A stretch of DNA of 64,000 bases, taken from NCBI RefSeq assembly GCF_004793545.1, contig NZ_SRYA01000004.1, positions 1-64,000 of the forward strand, read 5' to 3'. A program made the position numbers and the translations under genes. Source of the DNA: Petralouisia muris (GTDB lineage Bacteria > Bacillota > Clostridia > Lachnospirales > Lachnospiraceae). The stretch's first letter is position 1; each line of letters opens with the position of its first letter. Below are positions 43,041 through 50,772 of this stretch, piece by piece. Under the pieces are notes generated by a model that was given only the letters and a program-made list of their open reading frames with translations, was not told where the DNA came from and did not search any database.

Positions 43041-44861
43041 TCACTGTGTATTTCCGGCTCTGCCGTCAGTTCTTTCAATTCCTTTAAACTGGGCCATATA
43101 GAGCTGATAGTAATGCCCCTTTTTCTCCATCAGTTCCAAAGGGCTGCCCTGTTCCAAAATCCCTCCCTGATCAATTACAAAGATCCGATCCGCCTTTTGT
43201 ATCGTAGACAGCCGATGGGCAATCACAAAGCTTGTACGCCCTTTTAAAAGAGCCTCAATGCCCTGCTGCACCAAAAGTTCCGTATGGGTGTCAATACTGG
43301 AAGTCGCCTCGTCCAAAATCAGGATTTTCGGCATACTTACCATGGTTCTGGCAAAGGCAATCAGCTGCCTCTGTCCGATGGATAATCCTGCGCCCCGCTC
43401 CTTCAATACCGTATCATATCCTTTTTCCATTTTCAGGATAAATTCATGAGCGTTGACTGCTTTTGCCGCAGCCACAAGCTCCTCCTCCGCAGCGTCCATT
43501 TTTCCATAAAGAATATTCTCCCTTACCGTTCCCTGAAAAATAAAATTCTCCTGGGTCATCACTCCCATCTGGCGGCGCAGACTTTCTAAAGACACGTTTT
43601 GGATATCGTATCCATCCACCAGAATTCTCCCCTTCTGAATCTCATAAAACCGGCTGATTAAATTCACGATAGTTGTTTTCCCCGCTCCGGTAGGACCTAC
43701 CAGGGCAATGGTTTCTCCCGGCTCAATCAGAAAACTTACTTCCTCCAGCACTTTTGTCTCCGCAGGAGTCCCCGCGTCATAGGTAAAGGACACTCCCTCA
43801 AATTCCACACGGCCTTCAATTTCCGGTAATTCCTGCACCTTTGCGCCGTCAACAATATCTGGCTCTGTATCCAGAATATCAAAAATCCGTTCTGCCGCCG
43901 TCAGATTGGTAATCACCTGATTGTAAAAATTACTCAGATTCATCACCGGGTTCCAGAACATATTAATATAGGTTCCAAAGGCCACCAGCAAGCCAACGCT
44001 CACATACTCTGCGCCGATCATCTGAATCCCCACCCAGTAGAGAATCATAGCCCCAATCCCCCAGCAGAAATCCACCGAACTTCCGAATAAATCCGCAACT
44101 CTCGCAGACCGGATAAACGCCTGCTCATGCTCCTTCACCAGCCCTGCAAAAATATCCTGAGTTTCATGCTGTGCATGAAAACTCTGCACCACGTTCATCC
44201 CTGCTATTCCTTCATGCACATATGCATTCAGGTTTGAGCCCTTTTTCCGGAAAATCTGCCAGCTCTCATGAGAGTATTTCTGAATAAGCCAGATTGCCGC
44301 CGCCATCAGGGGAATACTGCTCAAAGAAGCCAGCGCAAGCCGCCAGTCCTTCACCACCATAATCACCACTACGCCGCAAATGGTAATAAAATCCGGAATC
44401 AGTGTAGTCACTGCATTGACCAGCACATTTTTCAGAGAATTGACGTCTCCAATAATACGCGCCAGTATTTTTCCAGTGGGACGGCTGTCAAAAAAAGAAA
44501 AGGACAAAGTCTGAATATGTTCATACAATTCCTGCCGGATTTCCAAAAGGATCTGATTGGAAATCTTTGCCATCACGTACATACGCACTTTTACCATAAT
44601 AATAAATATAATATTCAAGGCTGCGGCAAGAACTGCAAGCCTTGCCAGTCCCTGCATATCCCTGCCGGCAATGTACACGTCAATTGCCGCTTCAATCATC
44701 AGCGGATTAATCAGCGTAATCCCTACGGTAATCAACATGCAGATTAACACGCCGAAGATTTGAAGCTTATACTGAAGCATATAAGAAAACAACCGCCTTA
44801 AGGTTTGCGCTTTCCCGATTCCCTCCAGCCGTTCGTCTTCTCTGAATGAATTTACTGCCAT
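43041..44861 (-). CDS. ABC exporter, fused membrane and ATPase domains (subunit B)
   Basis: The 606-residue half-transporter has a six-helix type IV exporter domain (about 30-320) and an ATPase with Walker A GPTGAGKTT, signature LSIGQRQLI, Walker B ILILDEATSSID and the switch His in AHRLST. The degenerate-looking signature (LSIGQ) with a normal Walker B is common in one partner of heterodimeric multidrug exporters such as BmrCD or LmrCD. The partner gene lies 81 bases upstream. Substrate unknown. Confidence 0.9.
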   Translation of the reverse strand: MAVNSFREDERLEGIGKAQTLRRLFSYMLQYKLQIFGVLICMLITVGITLINPLMIEAAIDVYIAGRDMQGLARLAVLAAALNIIFIIMVKVRMYVMAKISNQILLEIRQELYEHIQTLSFSFFDSRPTGKILARIIGDVNSLKNVLVNAVTTLIPDFITICGVVVIMVVKDWRLALASLSSIPLMAAAIWLIQKYSHESWQIFRKKGSNLNAYVHEGIAGMNVVQSFHAQHETQDIFAGLVKEHEQAFIRSARVADLFGSSVDFCWGIGAMILYWVGIQMIGAEYVSVGLLVAFGTYINMFWNPVMNLSNFYNQVITNLTAAERIFDILDTEPDIVDGAKVQELPEIEGRVEFEGVSFTYDAGTPAETKVLEEVSFLIEPGETIALVGPTGAGKTTIVNLISRFYEIQKGRILVDGYDIQNVSLESLRRQMGVMTQENFIFQGTVRENILYGKMDAAEEELVAAAKAVNAHEFILKMEKGYDTVLKERGAGLSIGQRQLIAFARTMVSMPKILILDEATSSIDTHTELLVQQGIEALLKGRTSFVIAHRLSTIQKADRIFVIDQGGILEQGSPLELMEKKGHYYQLYMAQFKGIERTDGRAGNTQ

Positions 44862-44942
44862 AACCGAATCACCTGCTTTCTTACTCTCCCACTTAGTAAC
44901 ATTGTCTGTCCCTATGATACTTCCTGTTCTGCAAACGCCTTA

Positions 44943-46670
44943 CTATCCTGCTAATTCCCCAGGCACATTGCCGTACTGGGCCAAATAGGTCTGATAATAC
45001 AGCCCCTGCTTCTGAAGAAGCTCCTCATGGGTTCCCCGCTCTTTAATCCGTCCCTGTTCCAGAAAAATAATCTCATCTGCATTCCGCACCGCTGAAATCC
45101 TGTGGGCAATGATAATCTTGGTGGAATCCAGCGTTTCCAACGCTTTCTGAATCTCATGCTCCGTCTCCATATCCAGCGCAGAGGTGGAATCATCCAAAAT
45201 CAGAACCGGATCATGCTTTGCAATCGCTCTGGCTATGCTGATCCGCTGTTTCTGTCCGCCGGACAATCCGACGCCCCGCTCTCCCACAACAGTTTCATAG
45301 GTTTTTGGCATATTTTCAATAAATCTTCTTGCCTGGGCAAGCTCTGCTGCATGGAGCATTGCATGACTGTCCATGGTTTTGCGCTGTCCCATCCGGATAT
45401 TTTCAGAAATAGTGTCCGAAAAAAGAAACACATCCTGCATCACAACTCCTATGCTGCTGCGAAGCTGCTTTAAGGACAATTCCCGCACATCCACGCCATC
45501 CAGCTTCACGCTGCCTGCCTCCGCGTCAAAAAAACGCATCAGCAGATTCACCATAGAGGTTTTCCCTGCTCCGGTGGCTCCCATAATTCCCAAAGTTTTC
45601 CCCTGAGACAGGGTAAAGGAAATGTCCTTTAAAATCTCCTGGTTTCCTCTGGCAAATGACACATGTTCAAAAGAAACTTCTCCCTTTACCTCTTTGAGCG
45701 CCACAGGATGTTCCTGTTCGGAAATAGATGATTTCTGTCTGTAAATCTTATTGAGTTTTTTCAGTGACGCCACCGCAGAAGAAAGATCATTGGTGAGCCA
45801 CCCAAGCATCTCCATGGGCCAGACGCAATTCCTGCAGTATTCAATAAACGCCACCAGACTTCCCAATGTCATTTCTCCATGAATCACCTGCACGCCGCCG
45901 ATAATTACCATAACCACCGGCAGAAGTTTTCCGGTAAACTGAAATATGGGATAATACCGCACCAGAATCTTCGCCTGCTGCATATTTAAATCATAATACC
46001 GCTGATTGTGGGAAAGGAATTTGCTGATTTCAAATTTTTCCCGTGTAAATGCCTTCACAGTCCTTACCCCAGCCAGGTTTTCTTCTGCTATGGCAGTCAG
46101 CTTTGCATTTTCTTCACTGATGGATTCATAGACTCCATCCAGCTTTTGCTCCATAAACACTGCAATAATTCCCATCAGAATCATTACTCCGAGCGGGAAA
46201 AACGCCAGTCTCCAATTCAAGGTAAACATACAGTATAAGACAATAGATACATGAACTGCCACTTCTATCATAAGCATGCCCACATACCCCAGGGCATTCC
46301 AGACCGCATCCACATCGTCCTTCACTCTTGCCATCAATTCTCCCGTATTGGCGTCATTGAAATAATCCATGGACAGGCTTTCAATATGGGCAAATAAATC
46401 CTTCCTCAGTTTTGCCGCAATTTTAATACTGACCACGTCAAAGGTAAATTCTTTCAGGTAACCGCCTATGGCCCTTCCTGCTCCAATGACTACAATCGCT
46501 CTCAGCAAACCTCCCAAAAGCTGCACCTTTCCCCCGAGAATCACATCGTCCACAATACTTCTTGTTATCAGAGGATACAGCATATCCAGAAGAATTGCCG
46601 TCACCATACAGACAATGGCAAACAGATACGCATACCAGTACTGCCCGATATATTTCAAAATTTTCTTCAT
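44943..46670 (-). CDS. ABC exporter, fused membrane and ATPase domains (subunit A)
   Basis: The 575-residue half-transporter has six helices and an ATPase with GATGAGKTS (Walker A), LSGGQKQRISIA (signature), VLILDDSTSALD (Walker B) and AHRISA. The catalytic Glu after Walker B is Asp (DDS), the hallmark of the degenerate site in heterodimeric exporters; the partner has DEA. ATG at 46670 follows AAAGGAG by ten bases and is chosen over 46712. The gene pair therefore forms one heterodimeric exporter with one active and one degenerate ATP site. Confidence 0.92.
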   Translation of the reverse strand: MKKILKYIGQYWYAYLFAIVCMVTAILLDMLYPLITRSIVDDVILGGKVQLLGGLLRAIVVIGAGRAIGGYLKEFTFDVVSIKIAAKLRKDLFAHIESLSMDYFNDANTGELMARVKDDVDAVWNALGYVGMLMIEVAVHVSIVLYCMFTLNWRLAFFPLGVMILMGIIAVFMEQKLDGVYESISEENAKLTAIAEENLAGVRTVKAFTREKFEISKFLSHNQRYYDLNMQQAKILVRYYPIFQFTGKLLPVVMVIIGGVQVIHGEMTLGSLVAFIEYCRNCVWPMEMLGWLTNDLSSAVASLKKLNKIYRQKSSISEQEHPVALKEVKGEVSFEHVSFARGNQEILKDISFTLSQGKTLGIMGATGAGKTSMVNLLMRFFDAEAGSVKLDGVDVRELSLKQLRSSIGVVMQDVFLFSDTISENIRMGQRKTMDSHAMLHAAELAQARRFIENMPKTYETVVGERGVGLSGGQKQRISIARAIAKHDPVLILDDSTSALDMETEHEIQKALETLDSTKIIIAHRISAVRNADEIIFLEQGRIKERGTHEELLQKQGLYYQTYLAQYGNVPGELAG

Positions 46671-46746
46671 ACCCAACCATCTCCTTTCCAACTGGCTTTG
46701 CCCTGCAGACATTCCTTCCTAAAATCCATTAAAAATGAGCGCTAAA

Positions 46747-46776
46747 AACCCCGTGGATCAACCACGGGGTTATTTT
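46747..46776. terminator. Bidirectional intrinsic terminator
   Basis: AACCCCGTGG (46747-46756), loop ATCAA, CCACGGGGTT (46762-46771). TTTTT follows on the minus strand and ATTTTCTT on the plus strand. It ends the short transcript that starts at the promoter at 46993-47021, ahead of the exporter genes. Confidence 0.88.
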
Positions 46777-46858
46777 CTTGTTCTATATACATGCATACAA
46801 AACTGCCGCTGTTCCAATTCTGAACAACTAAACAAATACTGTCACTGATTTCCTGAAC

Positions 46859-46948
46859 TTAATGGGGAATTCTGCCTGCAGCCGCCGAGGTAAATCTACA
46901 ATCTGTCCTTATGAAATTGTCCCTGCTGTTATTTCTTGACTTAATCAT
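46859..46948 (-). CDS. 29-codon ORF within its own promoter-terminator unit
   Basis: An ATG at 46948 behind GAGGTAATATT opens MIKSRNNSRDNFIRTDCRF and stops at 46859. A near-consensus promoter lies 50 bases upstream and a strong terminator about 90 bases downstream, giving a predicted transcript of roughly 235 bases. The peptide is basic with one cysteine and no hydrophobic helix. It could be a small protein, a peptide exported by the adjacent ABC pair, or an incidental ORF in a small RNA. No family recognised. The 375-base gap 46713-47087 is otherwise empty. Confidence 0.45.
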   Translation of the reverse strand: MIKSRNNSRDNFIRTDCRFTSAAAGRIPH

Positions 46949-46992
46949 AATATTACCTCGCTTTCTCTTTGATTTCTTTCAGCTTCTTTTCC

Positions 46993-47021
46993 ATTAAAGC
47001 ACAGCTGCTAATATTTGTCAA
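46993..47021 (-). promoter_or_regulatory. Strong promoter of the small transcript
   Basis: On the minus strand TTGACA (47021-47016), a 17-base spacer and TTTAAT (46998-46993). It lies after the DAHP synthase stop and reads toward the 29-codon ORF. Confidence 0.8.
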
Positions 47022-47087
47022 TCACTATTTTTCATCTGGGGATTTGATCTGGCGATCTGAGCCCTCTAAACGCTGCAAACCCGAAGA

Positions 47088-48122
47088 TTACCAAAGCTCC
47101 GCCAGTTCATAAATCAGTTTTTCCGTCTTTTCCCATCCCAGGCAGGGGTCAGTAATGGATTTCCCATAACAGTGTTCGCTGACTTTCTGAGCTCCGTCCT
47201 CAATATAACTCTCAATCATCAGCCCCTTAACGAGCTTTCGGATATCTGCCGAAACCTTGCAGCTGTGCATGATATCCTTGCTGATTCGGATCTGCTCTAA
47301 GAAATTTTTCCCAGAATTGGAATGGTTCGTATCCACAATCGCCGCTGGATTGGCAATCTCTTTTTCTCCGTACAATTCCAGCACATGCTGTAAATCCTCA
47401 TAATGGTAGTTGGGAATATTACGGCCGAACTTGTCCACATACCCTCGCAGAATTGCATGGGTATAAGGGTTTCCGCCCGTTTTCACCTCCCAGCCCCGGT
47501 ACAGAAAGGTGTGGCTGCACTGAGCCGCAATAATGGAATTCATCATCACGGTAAAGTCCCCGCCGGTGGGATTTTTCATACCCACGGGAATCCCCACGCC
47601 GCTGGCAGTCAGCCTGTGCTGCTGATTCTCCACAGAACGGGCTCCCACCGCCACATAGGAAAGCAGATCGGAAAGATACCTGTGGTTCTCCGGATAAAGC
47701 ATTTCATCGGCGCAGGTAAAGCCTGTCTCCTCCACTGCCCGCATATGCATCTGGCGGATGGCAATAATCCCTTTGAGCATATCAGCCTCTTTCTCCGGGT
47801 CCGGCTGATGCAGCATGCCTTTATAGCCAACGCCCACAGTCCTGGGCTTGTTTGTGTAAATACGGGGAACGATAAAAATTTTATCTGACACTTTCTCCTG
47901 CACCTTCCGAAGCCGCAGAATATAATCAAGCACAGCATCCTCATGGTCAGCCGAACAGGGCCCGATCACCAGAAGCAGCCGGTTGTCTTTTCCTTCAAAA
48001 ATACTGCAGATTTCCTCATCCCGCTTCGCTTTTGTCTCTGCAATCTCCCTGCTTACCGGAAACTGCCGCTTTAATTCTTCAGGCGTGGGCAGCTTCCGCA
48101 GGAATTCCATCTCCATTTCCAT
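47088..48122 (-). CDS. aroF: 3-deoxy-7-phosphoheptulonate (DAHP) synthase, class I
   Basis: The 344-residue enzyme condenses phosphoenolpyruvate and erythrose-4-phosphate, the first step of aromatic amino acid synthesis. Signatures include LLVIGPCSADHEDAVLDYI, VPRIYTNKPRTVGVGYKG, GARSVENQQHR, GMKNPTGGDFTVMMN and VDTNHSNSGKNF, which match the AroF/G/H family of E. coli type. ATG at 48122 follows TTGGAGGTTATT. It is monocistronic, with its own promoter. Which aromatic amino acid inhibits it cannot be told from sequence; the symbol is used generically. Confidence 0.93.
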   Translation of the reverse strand: MEMEMEFLRKLPTPEELKRQFPVSREIAETKAKRDEEICSIFEGKDNRLLLVIGPCSADHEDAVLDYILRLRKVQEKVSDKIFIVPRIYTNKPRTVGVGYKGMLHQPDPEKEADMLKGIIAIRQMHMRAVEETGFTCADEMLYPENHRYLSDLLSYVAVGARSVENQQHRLTASGVGIPVGMKNPTGGDFTVMMNSIIAAQCSHTFLYRGWEVKTGGNPYTHAILRGYVDKFGRNIPNYHYEDLQHVLELYGEKEIANPAAIVDTNHSNSGKNFLEQIRISKDIMHSCKVSADIRKLVKGLMIESYIEDGAQKVSEHCYGKSITDPCLGWEKTEKLIYELAELW

Positions 48123-48183
48123 AATAACCTCCAACTTGCCATTTTGCCCTCTGACGGACCCATGGCTGTCATTTATCGTATGT

Positions 48184-48213
48184 ATGATACCTCTTTCCGC
48201 CGCCAGTTGTCAA
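48184..48213 (-). promoter_or_regulatory. Promoter of the DAHP synthase gene
   Basis: On the minus strand TTGACA (48213-48208), an 18-base spacer and TATCAT (48189-48184) precede the start codon by about 60 bases. No T-box or leader hairpin was found between promoter and gene. Confidence 0.75.
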
Positions 48214-48313
48214 CCTTTCTTTGGTATCTGCGGGATACTGGCGGCTGGATTTTATCTGTCCTATGTAAGCGCCATTTACTTTCAGCGAACGCTGACCAAT
48301 CACAATCCCGGGA

Positions 48314-49120
48314 TTAGGCAGTGGGCAATTCCTCCAACGACTTAAAGGTATAGCCCATTTCCTCCCATTTAGTAAGAAGTTCATCCAAAATCTCTCCATT
48401 GGTTTTAGAGGTATTATGTAACAGCACAACTGCTCCCGGATGTGCGCGCTTTAACAGTTTATCAAAGGCTTCCTCATGGGTAGGCTGACTGTCCTGATTC
48501 CAGTCCACATAGGCAAGGCTCCAGAAAATAGTCTGATAACCCATATCTTTGGCAATCTGAAGGCTGTTATTGCTGTATTTCCCCTGAGGAGGACGGTAAT
48601 ATTTCGCCATTGGACTTCCCACGGTCTGTTCATACAGAGTTTCCAGTTCCCCCAGCTCTTTGGCAAATTCTTCCTTTCCCATGCCGGACATATCAGGGTG
48701 ATGGTAACTGTGATTTCCCACAATATGTCCTTCCTCCACCATCCGCTTCACCAAATCCGGGCTGGTGGAAAGATAATTTCCCACTACAAAAAATGCGGCT
48801 TTCACCTTATGCTTTTTCAGCGCATCCAGAATTGCCGGCGTGTTACCGTTTTCATACCCGCAGTCAAAGGTTAAGTACATTACCTTTTCCTGTGTGTTTT
48901 CCATATAATAAGCGCCGTATTTTTTCAGCTCATCGCAGGAGGCATCCGCCACCGGAGGCTTGCCCTCCTCCTGAAAGCTCAATCCCCAGTTTCCTTCCGC
49001 ATCCGAATGGATGGCGGAACTGATTGCAGGGGCCACCTGTGCCGCAAACCGCCCCAGGAAAAAAGAACCGGCAAATAAAACAAGCACCAGCAGACATGAC
49101 GTCAGTTTGATTTTTTGCAA
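48314..49120 (-). CDS. Polysaccharide deacetylase (PdaA-like)
   Basis: The 268-residue exported protein has an N-terminal signal-anchor (LTSCLLVLVLFAGSFFLGRF) and a NodB-type deacetylase domain: YLTFDCGYENGNTPAILDAL, GHIVGNHSYHHPDMS (metal-binding His pair), YYRPPQGKYSNNS, PGAVVLLHNTSKTN. TFDCGYENG instead of the usual TFDDG is characteristic of PdaA, the muramic-delta-lactam de-N-acetylase of spores. A role in spore cortex or peptidoglycan modification is likely. The region upstream folds into alternative hairpins. Confidence 0.88.
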   Translation of the reverse strand: MQKIKLTSCLLVLVLFAGSFFLGRFAAQVAPAISSAIHSDAEGNWGLSFQEEGKPPVADASCDELKKYGAYYMENTQEKVMYLTFDCGYENGNTPAILDALKKHKVKAAFFVVGNYLSTSPDLVKRMVEEGHIVGNHSYHHPDMSGMGKEEFAKELGELETLYEQTVGSPMAKYYRPPQGKYSNNSLQIAKDMGYQTIFWSLAYVDWNQDSQPTHEEAFDKLLKRAHPGAVVLLHNTSKTNGEILDELLTKWEEMGYTFKSLEELPTA

Positions 49121-49314
49121 TGCAATGACTCCTTTTCTGCTCCTTCATGAGAGCAAAGTTTCTTTTATTCCATGTATATTAGAATTGCAGAGATTTGATG
49201 ATAGAAAATATCTTGATTGTAACTAATAGAGATGGCGATTAATGATTTCCTTCTGCACCAAATGCGGCCGCATGCGGCATCTACGTTTTCATGCGGGTGC
49301 GCATCCCCCGGTAG

Positions 49315-49425
49315 GGCTATATATCTGGCAATTTCTAAACGCTAGATATATAGCCTGATTTTTCTTCGAGAACGCTGCTCAAAAATCAGGCGCATAGCGG
49401 TCTATGTAACTGATTTTGAGCAGCG
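49315..49425. other. Cluster of overlapping inverted repeats
   Basis: The 374-base gap 49121-49494 contains three hairpins. Hairpin 1 pairs 49315-49326 with 49344-49355 (GGCTATATATCT). Hairpin 2 pairs 49353-49363 with 49381-49391 (GCCTGATTTTT). Hairpin 3 pairs 49373-49389 with 49410-49425 (CGCTGCTCAAAAATCAG, one base bulged). Hairpins 2 and 3 share bases 49381-49389 and cannot form together. A direct 13-bp near-repeat (GCACCAAATGCGG / GCACCGAATGTGG) flanks the cluster near 49256 and 49455. It may be a mobile repeat element or an RNA leader for the PdaA-like gene. Confidence 0.6.
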
Positions 49426-49494
49426 CTCTCACGTTTTCCACAACCCTTTTTCGCACCGAATGTGGTTACAGACCAAAAATGCCTTTCTTCCGCT

Positions 49495-50046
49495 CTATTG
49501 GCGGTAAATAATAGCTTCCGCCAGTTCCTTCGCTTTCTGTTCGGAGGTCAGGTAGGCCGTCAGTTTCAAGCCAAAGGCAATTGCAGTGCCCATTCCACGG
49601 CTGGTAATTACATTTCCGTCCTCTGCAACCTCTTCATACACAACTTCTGCTCCTGTCAGCTTGTCTTCAAACCCCGGATAGCACGCAGCTTTCTTTCCCT
49701 GAAGAAGCCCTGCCTGCCCCAGAACACTGGGCGCTGCACAAATTGCCGCCACCAATTTTCCTTCTTCCGCAAAGGATTTGAGCGCCTGCAAAACCCCGGC
49801 ATGGTTCCCCAGATTGACGGTTCCCGGCATGCCGCCCGGCAGCACAACGCCGTCCAGCCTAGAAACATCCACTTCCTCATACAGGCGATCGGCCAAAACC
49901 CCAATCTTATGGGAGCCTTGGACTTCCTTCTGCCCTGTAATAGAAATCGTAACTGCTTCCACTCCCGCACGGCGCAGAATATCCACCACCGTCAGCCCTT
50001 CAATCTCTTCAAATCCTTCTGCAAAAAACACGCCTATTTGTTTCAT
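49495..50046 (-). CDS. DJ-1/PfpI family protein
   Basis: The 183-residue protein matches the DJ-1/ThiJ/YajL group: GVFFAEGFEEIEGLTVVDIL with the conserved Glu, VLPGGMPGTVNL and the nucleophile-elbow Cys in AAICAAPSVLG. Members act as redox-sensing chaperones or deglycases; the specific activity is debated. It precedes the hairpin cluster and follows the acetyltransferase gene by 53 bases. Confidence 0.9.
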   Translation of the reverse strand: MKQIGVFFAEGFEEIEGLTVVDILRRAGVEAVTISITGQKEVQGSHKIGVLADRLYEEVDVSRLDGVVLPGGMPGTVNLGNHAGVLQALKSFAEEGKLVAAICAAPSVLGQAGLLQGKKAACYPGFEDKLTGAEVVYEEVAEDGNVITSRGMGTAIAFGLKLTAYLTSEQKAKELAEAIIYRQ

Positions 50047-50099
50047 GATTTTTCATCCCTTTCTTATATTTTGATCACTGTAATTCCAGGGATATTGTA

Positions 50100-50738
50100 T
50101 CACAAATCATTCATATTAAGAACCCCGTCCTTATAATCTGTTACGTCAAATTCCCGATCTTTATAATAATATTTCCTGTCTTCTTCCGTAATCGACCTCA
50201 GAACCTTGCAGGGATTTCCTACTGCAATGACGTTTGCGGGAATATTTTTCGTCACCACGCTTCCGGCGCCAATTACCGCATTGTCCCCAATGGACACGCC
50301 CGGATTAATCACAACGCTTCCGCCAATCCAGACGTTATTTCCAATGGTAACCCCTATTCCATATTCATAACCGGAATTTCTGGAATCCGGATGGATCGGG
50401 TGGCCTGCCGTATAGATGGATACGTTAGGGGCAATCATTACATTCTCTCCCATTGCCACTTTCCCTACGTCCAGGATGGTAAGATTATAGTTGGAATAAA
50501 AGTTATTTCCCACTTCAATATTGTAGCCGTAATCACAGTGAAATGGCTGCTCAATATGGATACTTTCTCCGCATTTCCCCAGAATTTCCCGTATGAGCTG
50601 TTCTTGTTCTTCTTTTTGCTCCGGGGACAGCTGGTTGTACCTGTAGATCCGCATTTTATTTTCATTTCTTTCTTCTGTCAGTCCATCCAGCCAAGCTTTG
50701 TAGGGCATCCCGGCCAGCATTCGTTTTTTCTGATTCAT
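50100..50738 (-). CDS. Sugar O-acetyltransferase (maltose/galactoside type)
   Basis: The 212-residue enzyme has an N-terminal helical region (KRMLAGMPYKAWLDGL) and left-handed beta-helix hexapeptide repeats (FHCDYGYNIEVGNNFYSNYN, IGNNVWIGGSVVINPGVSIG, NAVIGAGSVVTKNIPANVIA). The catalytic His lies in IYTAGHPIHPDSR. It should transfer acetyl from acetyl-CoA to a sugar, probably detoxifying surplus intracellular glycosides. It lies 34 bases after the GH13 gene, consistent with an operon for alpha-glucoside handling. Confidence 0.92.
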   Translation of the reverse strand: MNQKKRMLAGMPYKAWLDGLTEERNENKMRIYRYNQLSPEQKEEQEQLIREILGKCGESIHIEQPFHCDYGYNIEVGNNFYSNYNLTILDVGKVAMGENVMIAPNVSIYTAGHPIHPDSRNSGYEYGIGVTIGNNVWIGGSVVINPGVSIGDNAVIGAGSVVTKNIPANVIAVGNPCKVLRSITEEDRKYYYKDREFDVTDYKDGVLNMNDL

Positions 50739-50772
50739 AGATTTTTCTCCTCCTGAAATCCTCTCAATTTAA

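Noticed and set aside
48169-48429. 86-codon minus-strand ORF downstream of the PdaA-like gene
   Set aside because: It overlaps the deacetylase end out of frame and includes the DAHP synthase promoter.
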